Positions 19,013 through 29,020 of a stretch of 64,000 bases of DNA are shown here, piece by piece. The position numbers were made by a program, and so were the translations under genes. The stretch is from Cyanobium sp. ATX 6A2 (GTDB lineage: Bacteria > Cyanobacteriota > Cyanobacteriia > PCC-6307 > Cyanobiaceae): NCBI RefSeq assembly GCF_024346355.1, contig NZ_JAGQCU010000002.1, forward strand, positions 124,001 through 188,000, given 5' to 3'. Position 1 is the stretch's first letter; each line of letters opens with the position of its first letter. The notes beneath the pieces are model-generated. The model was not told the DNA's origin. It saw only the letters and a list, made by a program, of their open reading frames with translations, and did no database searches.

Positions 19013-19899
19013 GCCGCGCTCCCTTCGGCCGGGTGCTCACCGCCATGGTCACCCCGTTCCGCCCTGACGGCGCGGTGGATCTGGAGCTGGCGGCCCGTCT
19101 CGCCGATCATCTGGTGAGCCACGGATCCGATGGGCTGGTGATCTGCGGCACCACCGGCGAGTCTCCCACCCTCAGCTGGGCGGAGCAGCACCGGCTGTTC
19201 GCCGCCGTGCGCGACGCCCTGGGCGATCGGGCCCGGTTGCTGGCCGGCAGCGGCAGCAACTGCACCGCCGAGGCGGTGGAGGCCACCCGCGAGGCCGCCG
19301 CCCTGGGCGCCGATGGGGCCCTGGTGGTGGTGCCCTACTACAACAAGCCGCCCCAGGACGGGCTGGAGGCCCATTTCCGGGCCGTGGCCCAGGCGGCGCC
19401 TGAGCTGCCGCTGATGCTCTACAACATCCCAGGCCGCACCGGCACCAGCCTGGCGCCCGCCACCGTGGCCCGCCTGCTCGATCAGCCCAATGTGGTGAGC
19501 TTCAAGGCCGCCAGCGGCAGCACCGATGAGGTGAGTGCCCTGCGGGCCGTCTGCGGCGATCGCCTGGCCATCTACTCCGGCGACGACGCCCTCACCCTGC
19601 CGATGCTGGCCGTGGGTGCCGTGGGGGTGGTGAGCGTGGCCAGTCACCTGGCCGGCGAGCGCATCAGTGCCATGGTGCGGGCCTTCTTCGCGGGTGATCT
19701 GGCCACGGCCCTGCACCTGCACGAGCAGCTGCTGCCCCTCTGCAAGGCGCTGTTCTGCACCACCAACCCGATCCCGGTCAAGGCCGCCCTGGAGCTGAGC
19801 GGCTGGCCCGTGGGCGCCCCAAGACTTCCCCTTCTTTCCGCTGACGACACCGTGAAACAACGTCTCTCCGAAACCCTGGCTGCCCTGCGTCCCACCTGA
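19009..19899 (+). CDS. dapA: 4-hydroxy-tetrahydrodipicolinate synthase
   Basis: DapA condenses pyruvate with aspartate semialdehyde, the first committed step of lysine/DAP synthesis. The 296-aa TIM-barrel has the active-site GTTGESPTL, Tyr in [11 protein letters not shown], and the Schiff-base Lys in [10 protein letters not shown]. The TTG start at 19009 overlaps the asd stop (TTGA) and has a near-consensus ribosome-binding site, so asd and dapA are translationally coupled. The frame extends upstream to 18910 inside asd but without DapA similarity. Confidence 0.95.
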   Translation: MSRAPFGRVLTAMVTPFRPDGAVDLELAARLADHLVSHGSDGLVICGTTGESPTLSWAEQHRLFAAVRDALGDRARLLAGSGSNCTAEAVEATREAAALGADGALVVVPYYNKPPQDGLEAHFRAVAQAAPELPLMLYNIPGRTGTSLAPATVARLLDQPNVVSFKAASGSTDEVSALRAVCGDRLAIYSGDDALTLPMLAVGAVGVVSVASHLAGERISAMVRAFFAGDLATALHLHEQLLPLCKALFCTTNPIPVKAALELSGWPVGAPRLPLLSADDTVKQRLSETLAALRPT

Positions 19900-19986
19900 C
19901 GCCAAGGCTGATCCCGCTCAGGCTCCGCCTTCAGGCCGTGCTGCCGAGCTTTTCAACCCAATCCTGACCCCATTTCTGATTTCTTC

Positions 19987-22023
19987 ATGTCCAGTTCCAA
20001 CGGCACATCCAGCTCCAACGGCACGAACGCCTCCCGACAGCCGAACCTGCGGGTGATCCCCCTCGGCGGCCTGCACGAGATCGGCAAGAACACCTGCGTG
20101 TTCGAGTACGGCGACGACATCATGCTGGTGGATGCCGGCCTCTCCTTCCCCAGCGACGGCATGCATGGCGTCAACGTGGTGATGCCGGACACCAGCTATC
20201 TGAAGGAGAACCAGAAGCGCATTCGCGGCATGATCGTGACCCACGGTCACGAAGACCACATCGGCGGCATTGCCCACCACCTCAAGAACTTCAACATCCC
20301 CGTGATCCATGGGCCGCGTCTGGCCCTGGCTCTGCTCACCGGCAAGATGGAGGAGGCCGGTGTGATGGACCGCACGATCCTCAAAACCGTGGCGCCGCGC
20401 GATGTGGTGAAGGTGGGGCAGCACTTCTCAGTGGAATTCATCCGCAACACCCACTCGATGGCCGACAGCTTCTCGCTGGCCATCACCACCCCGGTGGGCA
20501 CGGTGATCTTCACCGGTGACTTCAAGTTCGATCACACCCCGGTGGACGGCGAGCACTTCGACATGGCTCGCCTGGCCCACTACGGCGAGCAGGGGGTGCT
20601 GTGTCTGTTCAGCGATTCCACCAATGCGGAGGTGCCGGGCTTCTGCCCCTCGGAGCGCTCAGTGTTCCCGAACCTCGATCGCCAGATCGCTCAGGCCCAG
20701 GGCCGGGTGATCATCACCACCTTCGCCAGCTCCATTCACCGGGTGTCAATGATCCTGGAGCTGGCGCTCAAGAACGGCCGCAAGGTGGGCCTGCTGGGTC
20801 GCTCGATGCTCAACGTGATCGCCAAGGCCCGCGAGCTCGGCTACATGCGCGCCCCCGATGATCTGTTCGTGCCGATCAAGCAGATCCGCGACCTGCCCGA
20901 CCGCGAAACCCTGCTGCTGATGACCGGCAGCCAGGGTGAACCGCTGGCGGCCCTCAGCCGAATTTCCCGCGGTGAGCACCAACAGGTGCAGGTGAAGAGC
21001 AGCGACACGATCATCTTTTCCGCCAATCCCATCCCTGGAAACACCATCTCGGTGGTGAACACCATCGACCGGCTGATGATGCTCGGGGCCAAGGTGGTCT
21101 ATGGAAAGGGCGAGGGTATCCACGTGTCCGGCCACGGCTTCCAGGAAGACCACAAGCTGATGCTCGCCCTGGTCAAGCCGAAGTTCTTCGTGCCGGTTCA
21201 CGGTGAGCACCGCATGCTCGTGTGCCACAGCAAAACGGCCCAGGCGATGGGGGTGCCGGCCGACAACATGCTGCTCATCGAAAACGGGGATGTGGTGGAG
21301 CTCACCCCGGATTCGATCCGTCGCGGTGAGCCGGTGAAGGCGGGCATCGAACTCCTTGATGCCTCCCGCACCGGCATCGTGGATGTGCGTGTGCTCAAGG
21401 AGCGCCAGCAGCTGGCCGAGGACGGGGTGATCACCCTGCTGGCTGCGATCAGCACCGACGGCGCCATGGCGGCCCCGCCGCGGGTGACCATGCGGGGGGT
21501 GGTGACCACCGCCGATGCCCGCAAGCTCAGCCTCTGGGCCGAGCGCGAGATCACCTGGGTGCTGGAGAACCGCTGGAAGCAGCTCTGCCGTGTCAGTGGC
21601 GGCGAGGCCCCCGACGTGGACTGGGTGGGCGTGCAACGTGAGGTGGAACTCGGCCTGCAGCGCCGCCTGCGCCGGGAGCTGCAGGTGGAGCCCTTGATCC
21701 TCTGTCTGGTGCAGCCCGCTCCCGCCGGCACGCCGGTTTACAAGGGCCGCGCCGATGTCGAACCGGATTCCCGCCCGGCACCGCGGGGTCGCGGTGGCCG
21801 CGATGGTGGCCGCGATGCTGGCCGCGACAGTGGTCGCCCCACCCGCACCGTTGACCGCCAGAGCCGTGCTCCCCGGCCCCAGCAGGATCGCCAGCTGGCT
21901 CCGGTCGGTGCCGCCAGCGCTCCTCCGGCACCGGTCGCCGTTGCTCAGGAAGCGGCCGCCGCGCCGGAACCGGAATTCGCCGGCCGCACCCGCCGCCGCC
22001 GCTCGGCCGCGGCCGCCCGCTGA
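19987..22023 (+). CDS. rnj: Ribonuclease J
   Basis: RNase J is a metallo-beta-lactamase/beta-CASP nuclease with 5'-3' exo- and endonuclease activity, central to cyanobacterial mRNA decay. The 678-aa protein has the zinc-binding motif HGHEDHIGG (starts at about residue 86), GDFKFDHTPV, the beta-CASP segment TTFASSIHRV and the C-terminal HVSGHGFQEDH. Past residue 575 the protein becomes a Gly/Arg/Asp-rich then Pro/Ala-rich tail ending RTRRRRSAAAAR, which is likely disordered and RNA-binding. It follows dapA by 87 bp. Confidence 0.95.
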   Translation: MSSSNGTSSSNGTNASRQPNLRVIPLGGLHEIGKNTCVFEYGDDIMLVDAGLSFPSDGMHGVNVVMPDTSYLKENQKRIRGMIVTHGHEDHIGGIAHHLKNFNIPVIHGPRLALALLTGKMEEAGVMDRTILKTVAPRDVVKVGQHFSVEFIRNTHSMADSFSLAITTPVGTVIFTGDFKFDHTPVDGEHFDMARLAHYGEQGVLCLFSDSTNAEVPGFCPSERSVFPNLDRQIAQAQGRVIITTFASSIHRVSMILELALKNGRKVGLLGRSMLNVIAKARELGYMRAPDDLFVPIKQIRDLPDRETLLLMTGSQGEPLAALSRISRGEHQQVQVKSSDTIIFSANPIPGNTISVVNTIDRLMMLGAKVVYGKGEGIHVSGHGFQEDHKLMLALVKPKFFVPVHGEHRMLVCHSKTAQAMGVPADNMLLIENGDVVELTPDSIRRGEPVKAGIELLDASRTGIVDVRVLKERQQLAEDGVITLLAAISTDGAMAAPPRVTMRGVVTTADARKLSLWAEREITWVLENRWKQLCRVSGGEAPDVDWVGVQREVELGLQRRLRRELQVEPLILCLVQPAPAGTPVYKGRADVEPDSRPAPRGRGGRDGGRDAGRDSGRPTRTVDRQSRAPRPQQDRQLAPVGAASAPPAPVAVAQEAAAAPEPEFAGRTRRRRSAAAAR

Positions 22024-22036
22024 GGCTCTCCGGGCC

Positions 22037-22663
22037 TCAGGCCAGCCGCACCCGCAGCAGCCCCCGGCTGAGCTCCTCGAGCTCCCGGGCGCTGAGGCGG
22101 GTGGGATCGAAGGCCAGGGGATCGGCCGGGCGGCGGGCCGGCCGACCGCCGCCGGCCAGGGCGGGGGCGCTCTCCAGCTCCAGATCCTCAGCGCTGCCGG
22201 GATCGGCCTGGGCCACCTCCAGCTGCTCCGGTTCCTCCACCACCTCCACCGTCAGCTCCTCCATCCAGGGCATCGCCGCCGTTCCGGTGGCGGTAGCGGC
22301 GGCGGTGGCGGCGATCTCGCCAAGGCTGGCCGCCGGCTCAGCGGGGGTGGGCAGGCTCTTGCCCTCCTCCACCTGGGTGCACTGCTGCAGACCCTGCTCG
22401 GCGATCTCGCGCAGGGTGGTTTCATTGCAGTTGTCCAGCACGGCCTGGTAGTGGTCGCGCGCGTCGCCCACGGCGCCAAGGCCATAGAGGCGGGTGTGGC
22501 CCAGCAGCAGCTGCAGCCGCAGCCGCACCGGATCGGCGGGATCGGCCGGCAGCTCGCCCAGCAGCGCCTTGCTGAGCGCCTCCACCTGGGGCCACTCCCG
22601 CTCGCTGTAGAGCCGTTCGATCGTGGCGTAGCGCTGTTGCAGGATTTCGGGCGTCAGGCTCAT
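22037..22663 (-). CDS. Conserved hypothetical protein, alpha-helical N-terminal domain
   Basis: The 208-aa protein has an N-terminal, TPR-like helical region of about 105 residues (ILQQRYATIERLYSEREWPQVEALSKALL, LGHTRLYGLGAVGDARDHYQAVLD). An acidic low-complexity linker and a short conserved C-terminal helix (DPTRLSARELEELSRGLLRVRL) follow. No known catalytic motif is seen. It overlaps the tilS stop by 4 bp (ATGA), so the two are translationally coupled. A role as an adaptor or in translation is only a guess. Confidence 0.6.
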   Translation of the reverse strand: MSLTPEILQQRYATIERLYSEREWPQVEALSKALLGELPADPADPVRLRLQLLLGHTRLYGLGAVGDARDHYQAVLDNCNETTLREIAEQGLQQCTQVEEGKSLPTPAEPAASLGEIAATAAATATGTAAMPWMEELTVEVVEEPEQLEVAQADPGSAEDLELESAPALAGGGRPARRPADPLAFDPTRLSARELEELSRGLLRVRLA

Positions 22664-23676
22664 GGGTCTGCGGGGGCGGAATCACGGCAGAGCCACAGTG
22701 TGGGTCCCTGCCAGCGCAGTTGCCATCCGTTGCCCAGATCGGCTCTGCCGGGGCCACGCTCGGGCGCCAGCCGCTCCAGCGGCGCCTCCAGGCAGCGCGC
22801 CGGCCAGCGCCGGCCGCTGTGGAGTTCCAGCCAGTGCATCAGCAGCTGGGCCTGATTGCCGTGCTGCAGGGCCGCCAGTCGCCGCCGGTCCAGGCCCGCG
22901 GCCACCGCCCCGGGCGGGGCCGGCGTCAACAGCGGCTCCAGGGCCAGCCGCAGCAGTTCGCCGGTGGCCCCCTCCGCCTGGGCCAGCTGTTCCGCCGCGC
23001 GGGCGATGCGGCGATCGGCACCGGGGTGCAGGGCGTTGAGCACCGGCCCCACCTCCAGGCGCAGACGGTTGCGGCTGAAGCGCCGGTCGGCGTTGCTGCT
23101 GTCGGTCCAGATCGGCAGTTCCAGATCGCGGCAGATGCGGGCCGTATCGCGGCGGTCGAACTCCAGCAGCGGCCGCACCAGCTCCACCGTGCCGTCCAGC
23201 TGGCGCCGCAGCCGCAGGCTGGCCAGGCCGCGGCGGTGAGACCCCCGGGCCAGGTTGAGCAGCAGGGTTTCGGCCCGGTCGGTGGCGGTGTGGCCGGTGA
23301 GCACCCGGGTGCTGTCCAGCTGGCGGGCCCGCTGCGCCAGCTGCCCATAGCGCCACTGGCGCGCCGCCGCCTCGCTGGGGCGCTCTGCGGCCGGCCGCTG
23401 CCAGCGCTCCAGCCACAGCGGCAGGTTGCGGTTGTGGGCCCAGGCCGCCAGCTGGTTTGCCTGCTGCGCAGACTCAGGCCGCCAGCCGTGATCGCCATGC
23501 CAGAGGCTGAGCTGCCAGCCGTGGCGCGCGCGCAGATCCAGCAGCAGCCCCAGCAGGGCCATCGAGTCCTGCCCGCCCGATACCGCCAGCAGCAGCGGCG
23601 TGCCGTGCGGCAGCAGCTCCGGCTGGCGCCGCAGCAGCCGGTGCAGGCGGTGGTGGTCGCCGCTCCAGGGGGCCGT
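22660..23676 (-). CDS. tilS: tRNA(Ile)-lysidine synthase TilS
   Basis: TilS modifies C34 of tRNA-Ile(CAU) to lysidine using ATP and lysine. The N-type ATP-pyrophosphatase P-loop reads LLLAVSGGQDSMALLGLLL, followed by HGDHGWR, VLTGHTATDRAETLLLNLARGS and WTDSSNADRRFSRNRLR. The first ATG (23562) lies inside the P-loop, so the start must be upstream. The frame is open to a TGA at 23695-23697 but has no ATG, GTG or TTG. The ACG at 23676 (TAPWSGDHHRLHRLL) sits where family members begin and is used here provisionally. The divergent ycf23-like gene starts 43 bp away. Confidence 0.85.
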   Translation of the reverse strand, partial: TAPWSGDHHRLHRLLRRQPELLPHGTPLLLAVSGGQDSMALLGLLLDLRARHGWQLSLWHGDHGWRPESAQQANQLAAWAHNRNLPLWLERWQRPAAERPSEAAARQWRYGQLAQRARQLDSTRVLTGHTATDRAETLLLNLARGSHRRGLASLRLRRQLDGTVELVRPLLEFDRRDTARICRDLELPIWTDSSNADRRFSRNRLRLEVGPVLNALHPGADRRIARAAEQLAQAEGATGELLRLALEPLLTPAPPGAVAAGLDRRRLAALQHGNQAQLLMHWLELHSGRRWPARCLEAPLERLAPERGPGRADLGNGWQLRWQGPTLWLCRDSAPADP

Positions 23677-23719
23677 GGGCTTGGGGTGGGAGAATCACCC
23701 CCACTGTGCTTCCTCCGGC

Positions 23720-24496
23720 ATGTCGCGTCTCGATCGCCTGCCCGCCCCGCTGCGCGCCGCCCTCGGCCAGCGCCGCCTGCTCAAGGTGATCGCCGGCCTC
23801 ACCAACTTCGATGCCGTCGCCGTGGCCCGCATCGCCCGCGCCGCCGGCAGCGGCGGCGCCGATCTGATCGACATCGCCTGTGATCCCGAGCTGGTGCGCA
23901 TCGCCGCTGCCGCCGGCAGCCTGCCCATCTGCGTGTCGGCGGTGGATCCTGAGCTGTTCCCCGCCGCCGTGGAGGCCGGAGCCGCCCTGGTGGAGATCGG
24001 CAACTACGACGCGTTTTATCCCCAGGGGCGGATCTTCGCTGCCGCCGAGGTGCTGGAGCTGACCCGTCGCACCCGGGCGCTGCTGGCCGAGGTGGTGCTG
24101 AGTGTCACCGTGCCCCATGTGCTGCCGCTGGATCAGCAGGAGCAGCTGGCGGTGGATCTGGTGGCTGTAGGCGCCGACCTGATCCAGACCGAGGGCGGCA
24201 CCAGCGCCCGGCCCGTGAGCCCCGGCAACCTGGGCCTGATCGAGAAGGCCGCACCCACCCTGGCCGCCGCCCACGGCATCAGCCGGGCCCTGGCTGCCGC
24301 CGGCCTGGACACCCCGGTGCTCTGCGCCTCCGGTCTGTCGGCCGTGACCGTGCCGCTGGCGATCGCCGCCGGGGCCGCCGGGGTGGGCGTGGGATCGGCC
24401 GTGAACCGGCTCAGCGACGAGCTGGCGATGGTGGCGGTGGTGCGCGGCCTGCGCGAGGTCCTGGGCGCCGGCGTGACGGCGACCTCCCGCCTGTAA
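23720..24496 (+). CDS. ycf23: Ycf23/DUF561 family protein
   Basis: This 258-aa predicted TIM-barrel protein matches the Ycf23 (DUF561) family conserved in cyanobacteria and some plastids. Characteristic segments are VIAGLTNFDAVAVARIARAA, GADLIDIACDPELV, ALVEIGNYDAFYPQG and GADLIQTEGGTS. The ATG at 23720 gives MSRLDRLPAPLRAAL; the longer frame to 23600 overlaps tilS. The biochemical function is unknown; a proposed link to plastid/cyanobacterial regulation is unproven. It is divergent from tilS. Confidence 0.8.
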   Translation: MSRLDRLPAPLRAALGQRRLLKVIAGLTNFDAVAVARIARAAGSGGADLIDIACDPELVRIAAAAGSLPICVSAVDPELFPAAVEAGAALVEIGNYDAFYPQGRIFAAAEVLELTRRTRALLAEVVLSVTVPHVLPLDQQEQLAVDLVAVGADLIQTEGGTSARPVSPGNLGLIEKAAPTLAAAHGISRALAAAGLDTPVLCASGLSAVTVPLAIAAGAAGVGVGSAVNRLSDELAMVAVVRGLREVLGAGVTATSRL

Positions 24497-24567
24497 CGGC
24501 GCACATTTTGGGTGTTTGCGGCGGCGGCATCCGCGTCTAACTTGGCGCCGACCGTACAAACGAAACG

Positions 24568-24993
24568 ATGGGAGCCTTCATCTGGCTGCTGCAGTGGCCG
24601 ATCCGAGCGCTGATTCTGCTGATCGTTGACTGGCTTCCGCTCGGCGTGAAGGTGGACAGCTTCCGCACCGCCCTGCTCTCGTCGGTGGTGATCGGCCTGC
24701 TGGGCACCCTGCTGATCTGGCCCCTGAGGCTGCTGCTCGGCCCGGTCTGGGCGGTGACCAGCCTCGGCGGCCTGATCAGTCCGGTGAGTCTGCTGTTCAA
24801 CTGGCTGATCACCGTGATCCTGTTCGGCCTGGCGGCCGCCCTGATCAAGGGCTTCCGGCTCGAGCGCGGCCTGCTCAGCGCCGCTCTGGGGGCCGTGGTG
24901 TACGCCGTGCTCTCGGCCCTCATCCTGCGCAGGCTCGGCCTCGAGATCGACTTCAACCGCGTCGCCGCCCTGATCTCCGGAGCCGCCGCCTGA
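24568..24993 (+). CDS. Phage-holin-family (PF04020/YvlD-like) membrane protein
   Basis: The 141-aa protein is made of four hydrophobic helices, with WPIRALILLIVDWLPLGVKV followed by a second helix LLSSVVIGLLGTLLIWPL. This pattern, including the GVKVDSF turn, matches the YvlD/phage-holin-4 membrane family. Despite the name it is a chromosomal membrane protein of unknown role, and no phage genes are nearby. It is 57 bp upstream of uvrB in the same direction. Confidence 0.7.
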   Translation: MGAFIWLLQWPIRALILLIVDWLPLGVKVDSFRTALLSSVVIGLLGTLLIWPLRLLLGPVWAVTSLGGLISPVSLLFNWLITVILFGLAAALIKGFRLERGLLSAALGAVVYAVLSALILRRLGLEIDFNRVAALISGAAA

Positions 24994-25050
24994 GCCTGAG
25001 TCGGCCCAGCCGGGTCGCGCACCGGCGCCCTCCCCAGTGAGAATGGGGCC

Positions 25051-27060
25051 ATGGCCGGCCTCTTCCAGCTCCACGCTCCCTACGAACCCAAGGGCGACCA
25101 GCCCACCGCCATTGCGGGCCTGGTGCGGGGCGTGGACGGGGGCGAGCGCTACCAGACCCTGCTGGGGGCCACCGGCACCGGCAAGACGTTCACGATCGCC
25201 AATGTGATCGCCCACACCGGGCGCCCCACGCTGGTGCTGGCCCACAACAAGACATTGGCGGCCCAGCTCTGCAACGAGCTGCGGGAGTTCTTCCCGAACA
25301 ACGCCGTTGAGTACTTCATCTCTTACTACGACTACTACCAGCCCGAGGCCTATGTGCCGGTCTCGGACACCTATATCGCCAAGACGGCGTCGATCAACGA
25401 AGAGATCGACATGCTGCGCCACTCGGCGACGCGCTCGCTGTTTGAGCGCCGCGATGTGATCGTGGTGGCCTCGATCAGCTGCATCTATGGCCTCGGGATT
25501 CCCAGCGAATACCTCAAGGCCGCCGTGAAGTTCCAGGTGGGTGACAGTCTCAACCTGCGCGGCTCCCTGCGGGAGCTGGTGAACAACCAGTACAGCCGCA
25601 ACGACGTGGAGATCAGCCGCGGCCGCTTCCGGGTGCGGGGCGATGTGCTGGAGATCGGCCCCGCCTACGAAGACCGGCTGGTGCGGATCGAGCTGTTCGG
25701 CGATGAGGTGGAGGCGATCCGCTACGTGGATCCCACCAGTGGCGAGATCCTGCAGAGCCTGGATGCCATCAACATCTATCCGGCCAAGCACTTCGTGACC
25801 CCCAAAGAGCGGCTGGCGGACGCGATCCAGGCGATCCGCACCGAGTTGCGCGAGCGGCTTGATGGGCTCAATGGCCAGGGCCGCCTGCTGGAGGCCCAGC
25901 GCCTGGAGCAGCGCACCACCTACGACCTCGAGATGCTCGAGCAGGTGGGCTACTGCAACGGCGTGGAGAACTACGCCCGCCACCTGGCCGGCCGGGCCGC
26001 CGGCACCCCGCCTGAGTGTCTGATCGACTACTTCCCCGACGACTGGCTGCTGGTGGTGGACGAGTCCCACGTCACCTGCAGCCAGCTGCAGGCGATGTAC
26101 AACGGTGATCAGAGCCGCAAGCAGGTGCTGGTGGAGCATGGCTTCCGCCTGCCCAGCGCCGCCGACAACCGCCCGCTCAAGGCCGAGGAGTTCTGGGAGA
26201 AGGCCAGGCAGACAATCTTCGTGAGCGCCACTCCGGGCACCCTGGAGCTCGGCCGCAGCGAGGGGCAGGTGGTGGAGCAGGTGATCCGGCCCACCGGCGT
26301 GCTCGATCCGGTGGTGGAGGTGCGCCCCACCGAGGGCCAGGTGGATGATCTGCTATGCGAGATCCGTATCCGGGCCGAAAAGCAGGAGCGGGTGCTGGTG
26401 ACCACCCTCACCAAGCGCATGGCCGAAGACCTCACCGATTACCTGGCCGAGAATGGCGTGCGCGTGCGCTATCTGCACTCGGAGATCCACTCGATCGAGC
26501 GCATCGAGATCATCCAGGACCTGCGCAACGGCGAATACGACGTGCTGGTGGGGGTGAACCTGCTGCGCGAGGGTCTGGATCTGCCGGAGGTGTCGCTGGT
26601 GGCGATTCTCGATGCCGACAAGGAGGGCTTCCTGCGGGCCGAGCGCTCCCTGATCCAGACCATCGGCCGCGCCGCCCGCCACGTGGAGGGCACGGCCCTG
26701 CTCTATGCCGAAAATCTCACCGATTCGATGGCCCGGGCGATTTCCGAAACCGAACGCCGTCGCGCCATTCAGCATGCCTACAACGAGAAGCACGGCATCA
26801 CCCCCACCGCGGCCGGCAAGCGGGCCGGCAACGCGATCCTGGCCTTCCTGGAGGTGTCGCGCCGCCTCAATGACGAACAGCTGGAGGAGGCCAGCGAGCA
26901 GGCTGAGCACAACGGGGTGCCCCTCGATGCCCTGCCGGAGCTGATTCAGCAGCTCGAGGAGAAGATGAAGAAGGCCGCCAAGAACCTGGAGTTCGAGGAG
27001 GCCGCCAACCTGCGCGATCGCATCAAGGGCCTGCGCCAGAAGCTGGTGGGCAAGGCCTGA
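25051..27060 (+). CDS. uvrB: UvrABC excinuclease subunit B
   Basis: UvrB is the damage-verification helicase of nucleotide excision repair. The 669-aa protein has Walker A GATGTGKT (39-46), the beta-hairpin region [12 protein letters not shown], and DESH (motif II). Motifs V/VI are in [15 protein letters not shown] and [12 protein letters not shown], and a C-terminal UVR domain ([18 protein letters not shown]) binds UvrC. The gene ends inside the 3' end of the convergent lysC, with a 38-bp overlap. Confidence 0.97.
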   Translation: MAGLFQLHAPYEPKGDQPTAIAGLVRGVDGGERYQTLLGATGTGKTFTIANVIAHTGRPTLVLAHNKTLAAQLCNELREFFPNNAVEYFISYYDYYQPEAYVPVSDTYIAKTASINEEIDMLRHSATRSLFERRDVIVVASISCIYGLGIPSEYLKAAVKFQVGDSLNLRGSLRELVNNQYSRNDVEISRGRFRVRGDVLEIGPAYEDRLVRIELFGDEVEAIRYVDPTSGEILQSLDAINIYPAKHFVTPKERLADAIQAIRTELRERLDGLNGQGRLLEAQRLEQRTTYDLEMLEQVGYCNGVENYARHLAGRAAGTPPECLIDYFPDDWLLVVDESHVTCSQLQAMYNGDQSRKQVLVEHGFRLPSAADNRPLKAEEFWEKARQTIFVSATPGTLELGRSEGQVVEQVIRPTGVLDPVVEVRPTEGQVDDLLCEIRIRAEKQERVLVTTLTKRMAEDLTDYLAENGVRVRYLHSEIHSIERIEIIQDLRNGEYDVLVGVNLLREGLDLPEVSLVAILDADKEGFLRAERSLIQTIGRAARHVEGTALLYAENLTDSMARAISETERRRAIQHAYNEKHGITPTAAGKRAGNAILAFLEVSRRLNDEQLEEASEQAEHNGVPLDALPELIQQLEEKMKKAAKNLEFEEAANLRDRIKGLRQKLVGKA

Positions 27061-28966
27061 GCTCCGGGGCGCCCGCATTCGATACCGGCGCTTCGCTGCC
27101 CTCGGCGCGGTGCACGGTGGTGCCCCCCAGGCCGAAGGCGGCGTGCACCGTCTGCAGGGCGCGCACGCCGTCGGCGGCCGCCACCACACAGCTGGTGCGG
27201 ATCTCGCTGGTGGCGATCATCTCGATGTTGATGCCCGCCTCCGCCAGGCAACGGAACATGCGCGCCGCCGTGCCGGCAATGCAGGGCATGCCCGCCCCCA
27301 CGGCGCTGACCCGGGCGATGGCCGGACCCTCCTCGAAGCGCGAGCCGGGCCACTGCCGCAGCAGCGGCGCCAGGGCCCGCTCGGCCCGGGAGCGCTCGTC
27401 GCGGCGCAGGGTGAAGCTGATGTCGCGGCTGAGCTGGCCGGCCTCGGCGTGGGTGCGCTCCGACTGCACGATGGCATCGAGGCTGATGCCGGCATCGGCC
27501 AGGGCGCGGCAGACGGCGGCGGCGGTGCCGGGACGGTCCGGTACCCGGCGCACGGCCACCTGGGCCTGGTCGCGGTCGAGGGCCACGCCGCGCACCGGCG
27601 GGGCCTCCAGGCGGCAGAGCTCGGGGTTGTGCAGCAGCTGGCCCTCCTGCAGCTCGAAGGCGTCGGCGGCGGCCCGCAGGGCCCGCTGGCCCTGCTCGCC
27701 GGCCACCAGGCAGCTCACCTTCACCTCGCTGGTGGCGATCAGGCGCAGGTTGACACCGCAGCGGGCCAGGGTGTCGAACAGGCGGGCTGCCACGCCGGGC
27801 CGGCCCATGATCCCGGCTCCGGAGATGCTGAGCTTGGCCAGACCGCCCTCGCCCCGCAGCTGAGCCGCCATTCCGGTGTTATCTGGGCTGTCCTGGGCCG
27901 CCTCCTCGGCCCTGTCCTCCACCAGGGGGGCACCCATGGCGCTGAGCACCTCGCGGCACACCAGCTGGGCGTGGTCGAGGTCGGTTTCCGGCAGGGTGAA
28001 GGCGATGTCGTTGGTGTAGCCGCCGCCCTGGCTGCCCTCGTGGGTGGCCTGCACGATCAGGTCCACGTTCAGGCCGGCGGCGCCCAGGGCCTCGAACAGC
28101 TGGGCGGCCACCCCGGGGCGGTCGGGCACGTGGGAGAGGGCCACCACCGCCTGCTGGGTTTCCAGCTGGGCGCCGTCCACGGGCTTGCCCAGCTCCAGCC
28201 CGCCGCTGCCGATTGGCTGGGGGCTGCCGCTGGTGAGGTGGGTGCCGGGGGCGTCGCTCCAGCTGGAGCGCACCACCAGCGGCACGCCGTAGTTGCGGGC
28301 GATCTCCACCGCCCGCGGATGCAGCACGGCGGCCCCCAGGCTGGCCAGCTCCAGCATCTCGTCGCAGGTCACCGTGTCCAGGAACTGGGCATCGGCCACC
28401 TTGCGCGGGTCGGTGGTGAGCACCCCCGGCACGTCGGTGTAGATCTCGCAGGCCTCGGCGCCGAGGGCCGCCGCCAGGGCCACCGCCGAGGTGTCGGAGC
28501 CGCCCCGGCCCAGGGTGGTGATCTCGGGGGTGCCGGCGGCGCCGCTGCTGGTGCCCTGGAAGCCGGCCACCACCACCACCTGGCCGTCGTCGAGCAGCCG
28601 CCGCAGCCGCTCGGTGCGGATCTCCAGGATGCGGGCCCGCCCGTGGGCCGATTCGGTCACGATCCCGGCCTGGGTGCCGGTCATCGACACGGCCGGCACC
28701 CCCAGGGCATGGAGGGCCATCGACAGCAGGGCGATCGACACCTGCTCGCCGGTGGAGAGCAGCATGTCCATCTCGCGCTGCGGCGGCTCACTGCAGATCG
28801 CCCGCGCCAGGCCGGTGAGCTCATCGGTGGTGTGGCCCATGGCCGACACCACCACCACCAGCTCGTGGCCGTCCTCGCGGCAGCGGGCAACGCGCTGAGC
28901 CACCGCCTGGATGCGCTCCACGTCGGCCACCGAGGTGCCCCCGAACTTCTGAACCAGCAGGGCCAT
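27023..28966 (-). CDS. lysC: Aspartate kinase with duplicated ACT regulatory domains
   Basis: Aspartate kinase makes aspartyl phosphate, the substrate of Asd encoded 9 kb away. The ATG at 28966 gives [19 protein letters not shown], the catalytic N-terminus; the upstream ten codons lack homology. The kinase domain has [38 protein letters not shown], and EIYTDVPGV. The C-terminal half holds four ACT-type units ([73 protein letters not shown]), i.e. a duplicated ACT pair as in other cyanobacteria, for lysine/threonine feedback. The length is 647 aa. Confidence 0.94.
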   Translation of the reverse strand: MALLVQKFGGTSVADVERIQAVAQRVARCREDGHELVVVVSAMGHTTDELTGLARAICSEPPQREMDMLLSTGEQVSIALLSMALHALGVPAVSMTGTQAGIVTESAHGRARILEIRTERLRRLLDDGQVVVVAGFQGTSSGAAGTPEITTLGRGGSDTSAVALAAALGAEACEIYTDVPGVLTTDPRKVADAQFLDTVTCDEMLELASLGAAVLHPRAVEIARNYGVPLVVRSSWSDAPGTHLTSGSPQPIGSGGLELGKPVDGAQLETQQAVVALSHVPDRPGVAAQLFEALGAAGLNVDLIVQATHEGSQGGGYTNDIAFTLPETDLDHAQLVCREVLSAMGAPLVEDRAEEAAQDSPDNTGMAAQLRGEGGLAKLSISGAGIMGRPGVAARLFDTLARCGVNLRLIATSEVKVSCLVAGEQGQRALRAAADAFELQEGQLLHNPELCRLEAPPVRGVALDRDQAQVAVRRVPDRPGTAAAVCRALADAGISLDAIVQSERTHAEAGQLSRDISFTLRRDERSRAERALAPLLRQWPGSRFEEGPAIARVSAVGAGMPCIAGTAARMFRCLAEAGINIEMIATSEIRTSCVVAAADGVRALQTVHAAFGLGGTTVHRAEGSEAPVSNAGAPELRPCPPASGAGP

Positions 28967-29020
28967 GGCACCACGGCCGCCCCACGCGGTCCGCACATCG
29001 ATCGCTGCGATTATCTGCCC

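Noticed and set aside
24568-24993. Holin-family protein plus the amidase at 50875 as prophage remnants
   Set aside because: They are 26 kb apart, the holin-like protein is a common chromosomal family, and no integrase, capsid, tail or terminase gene is present.
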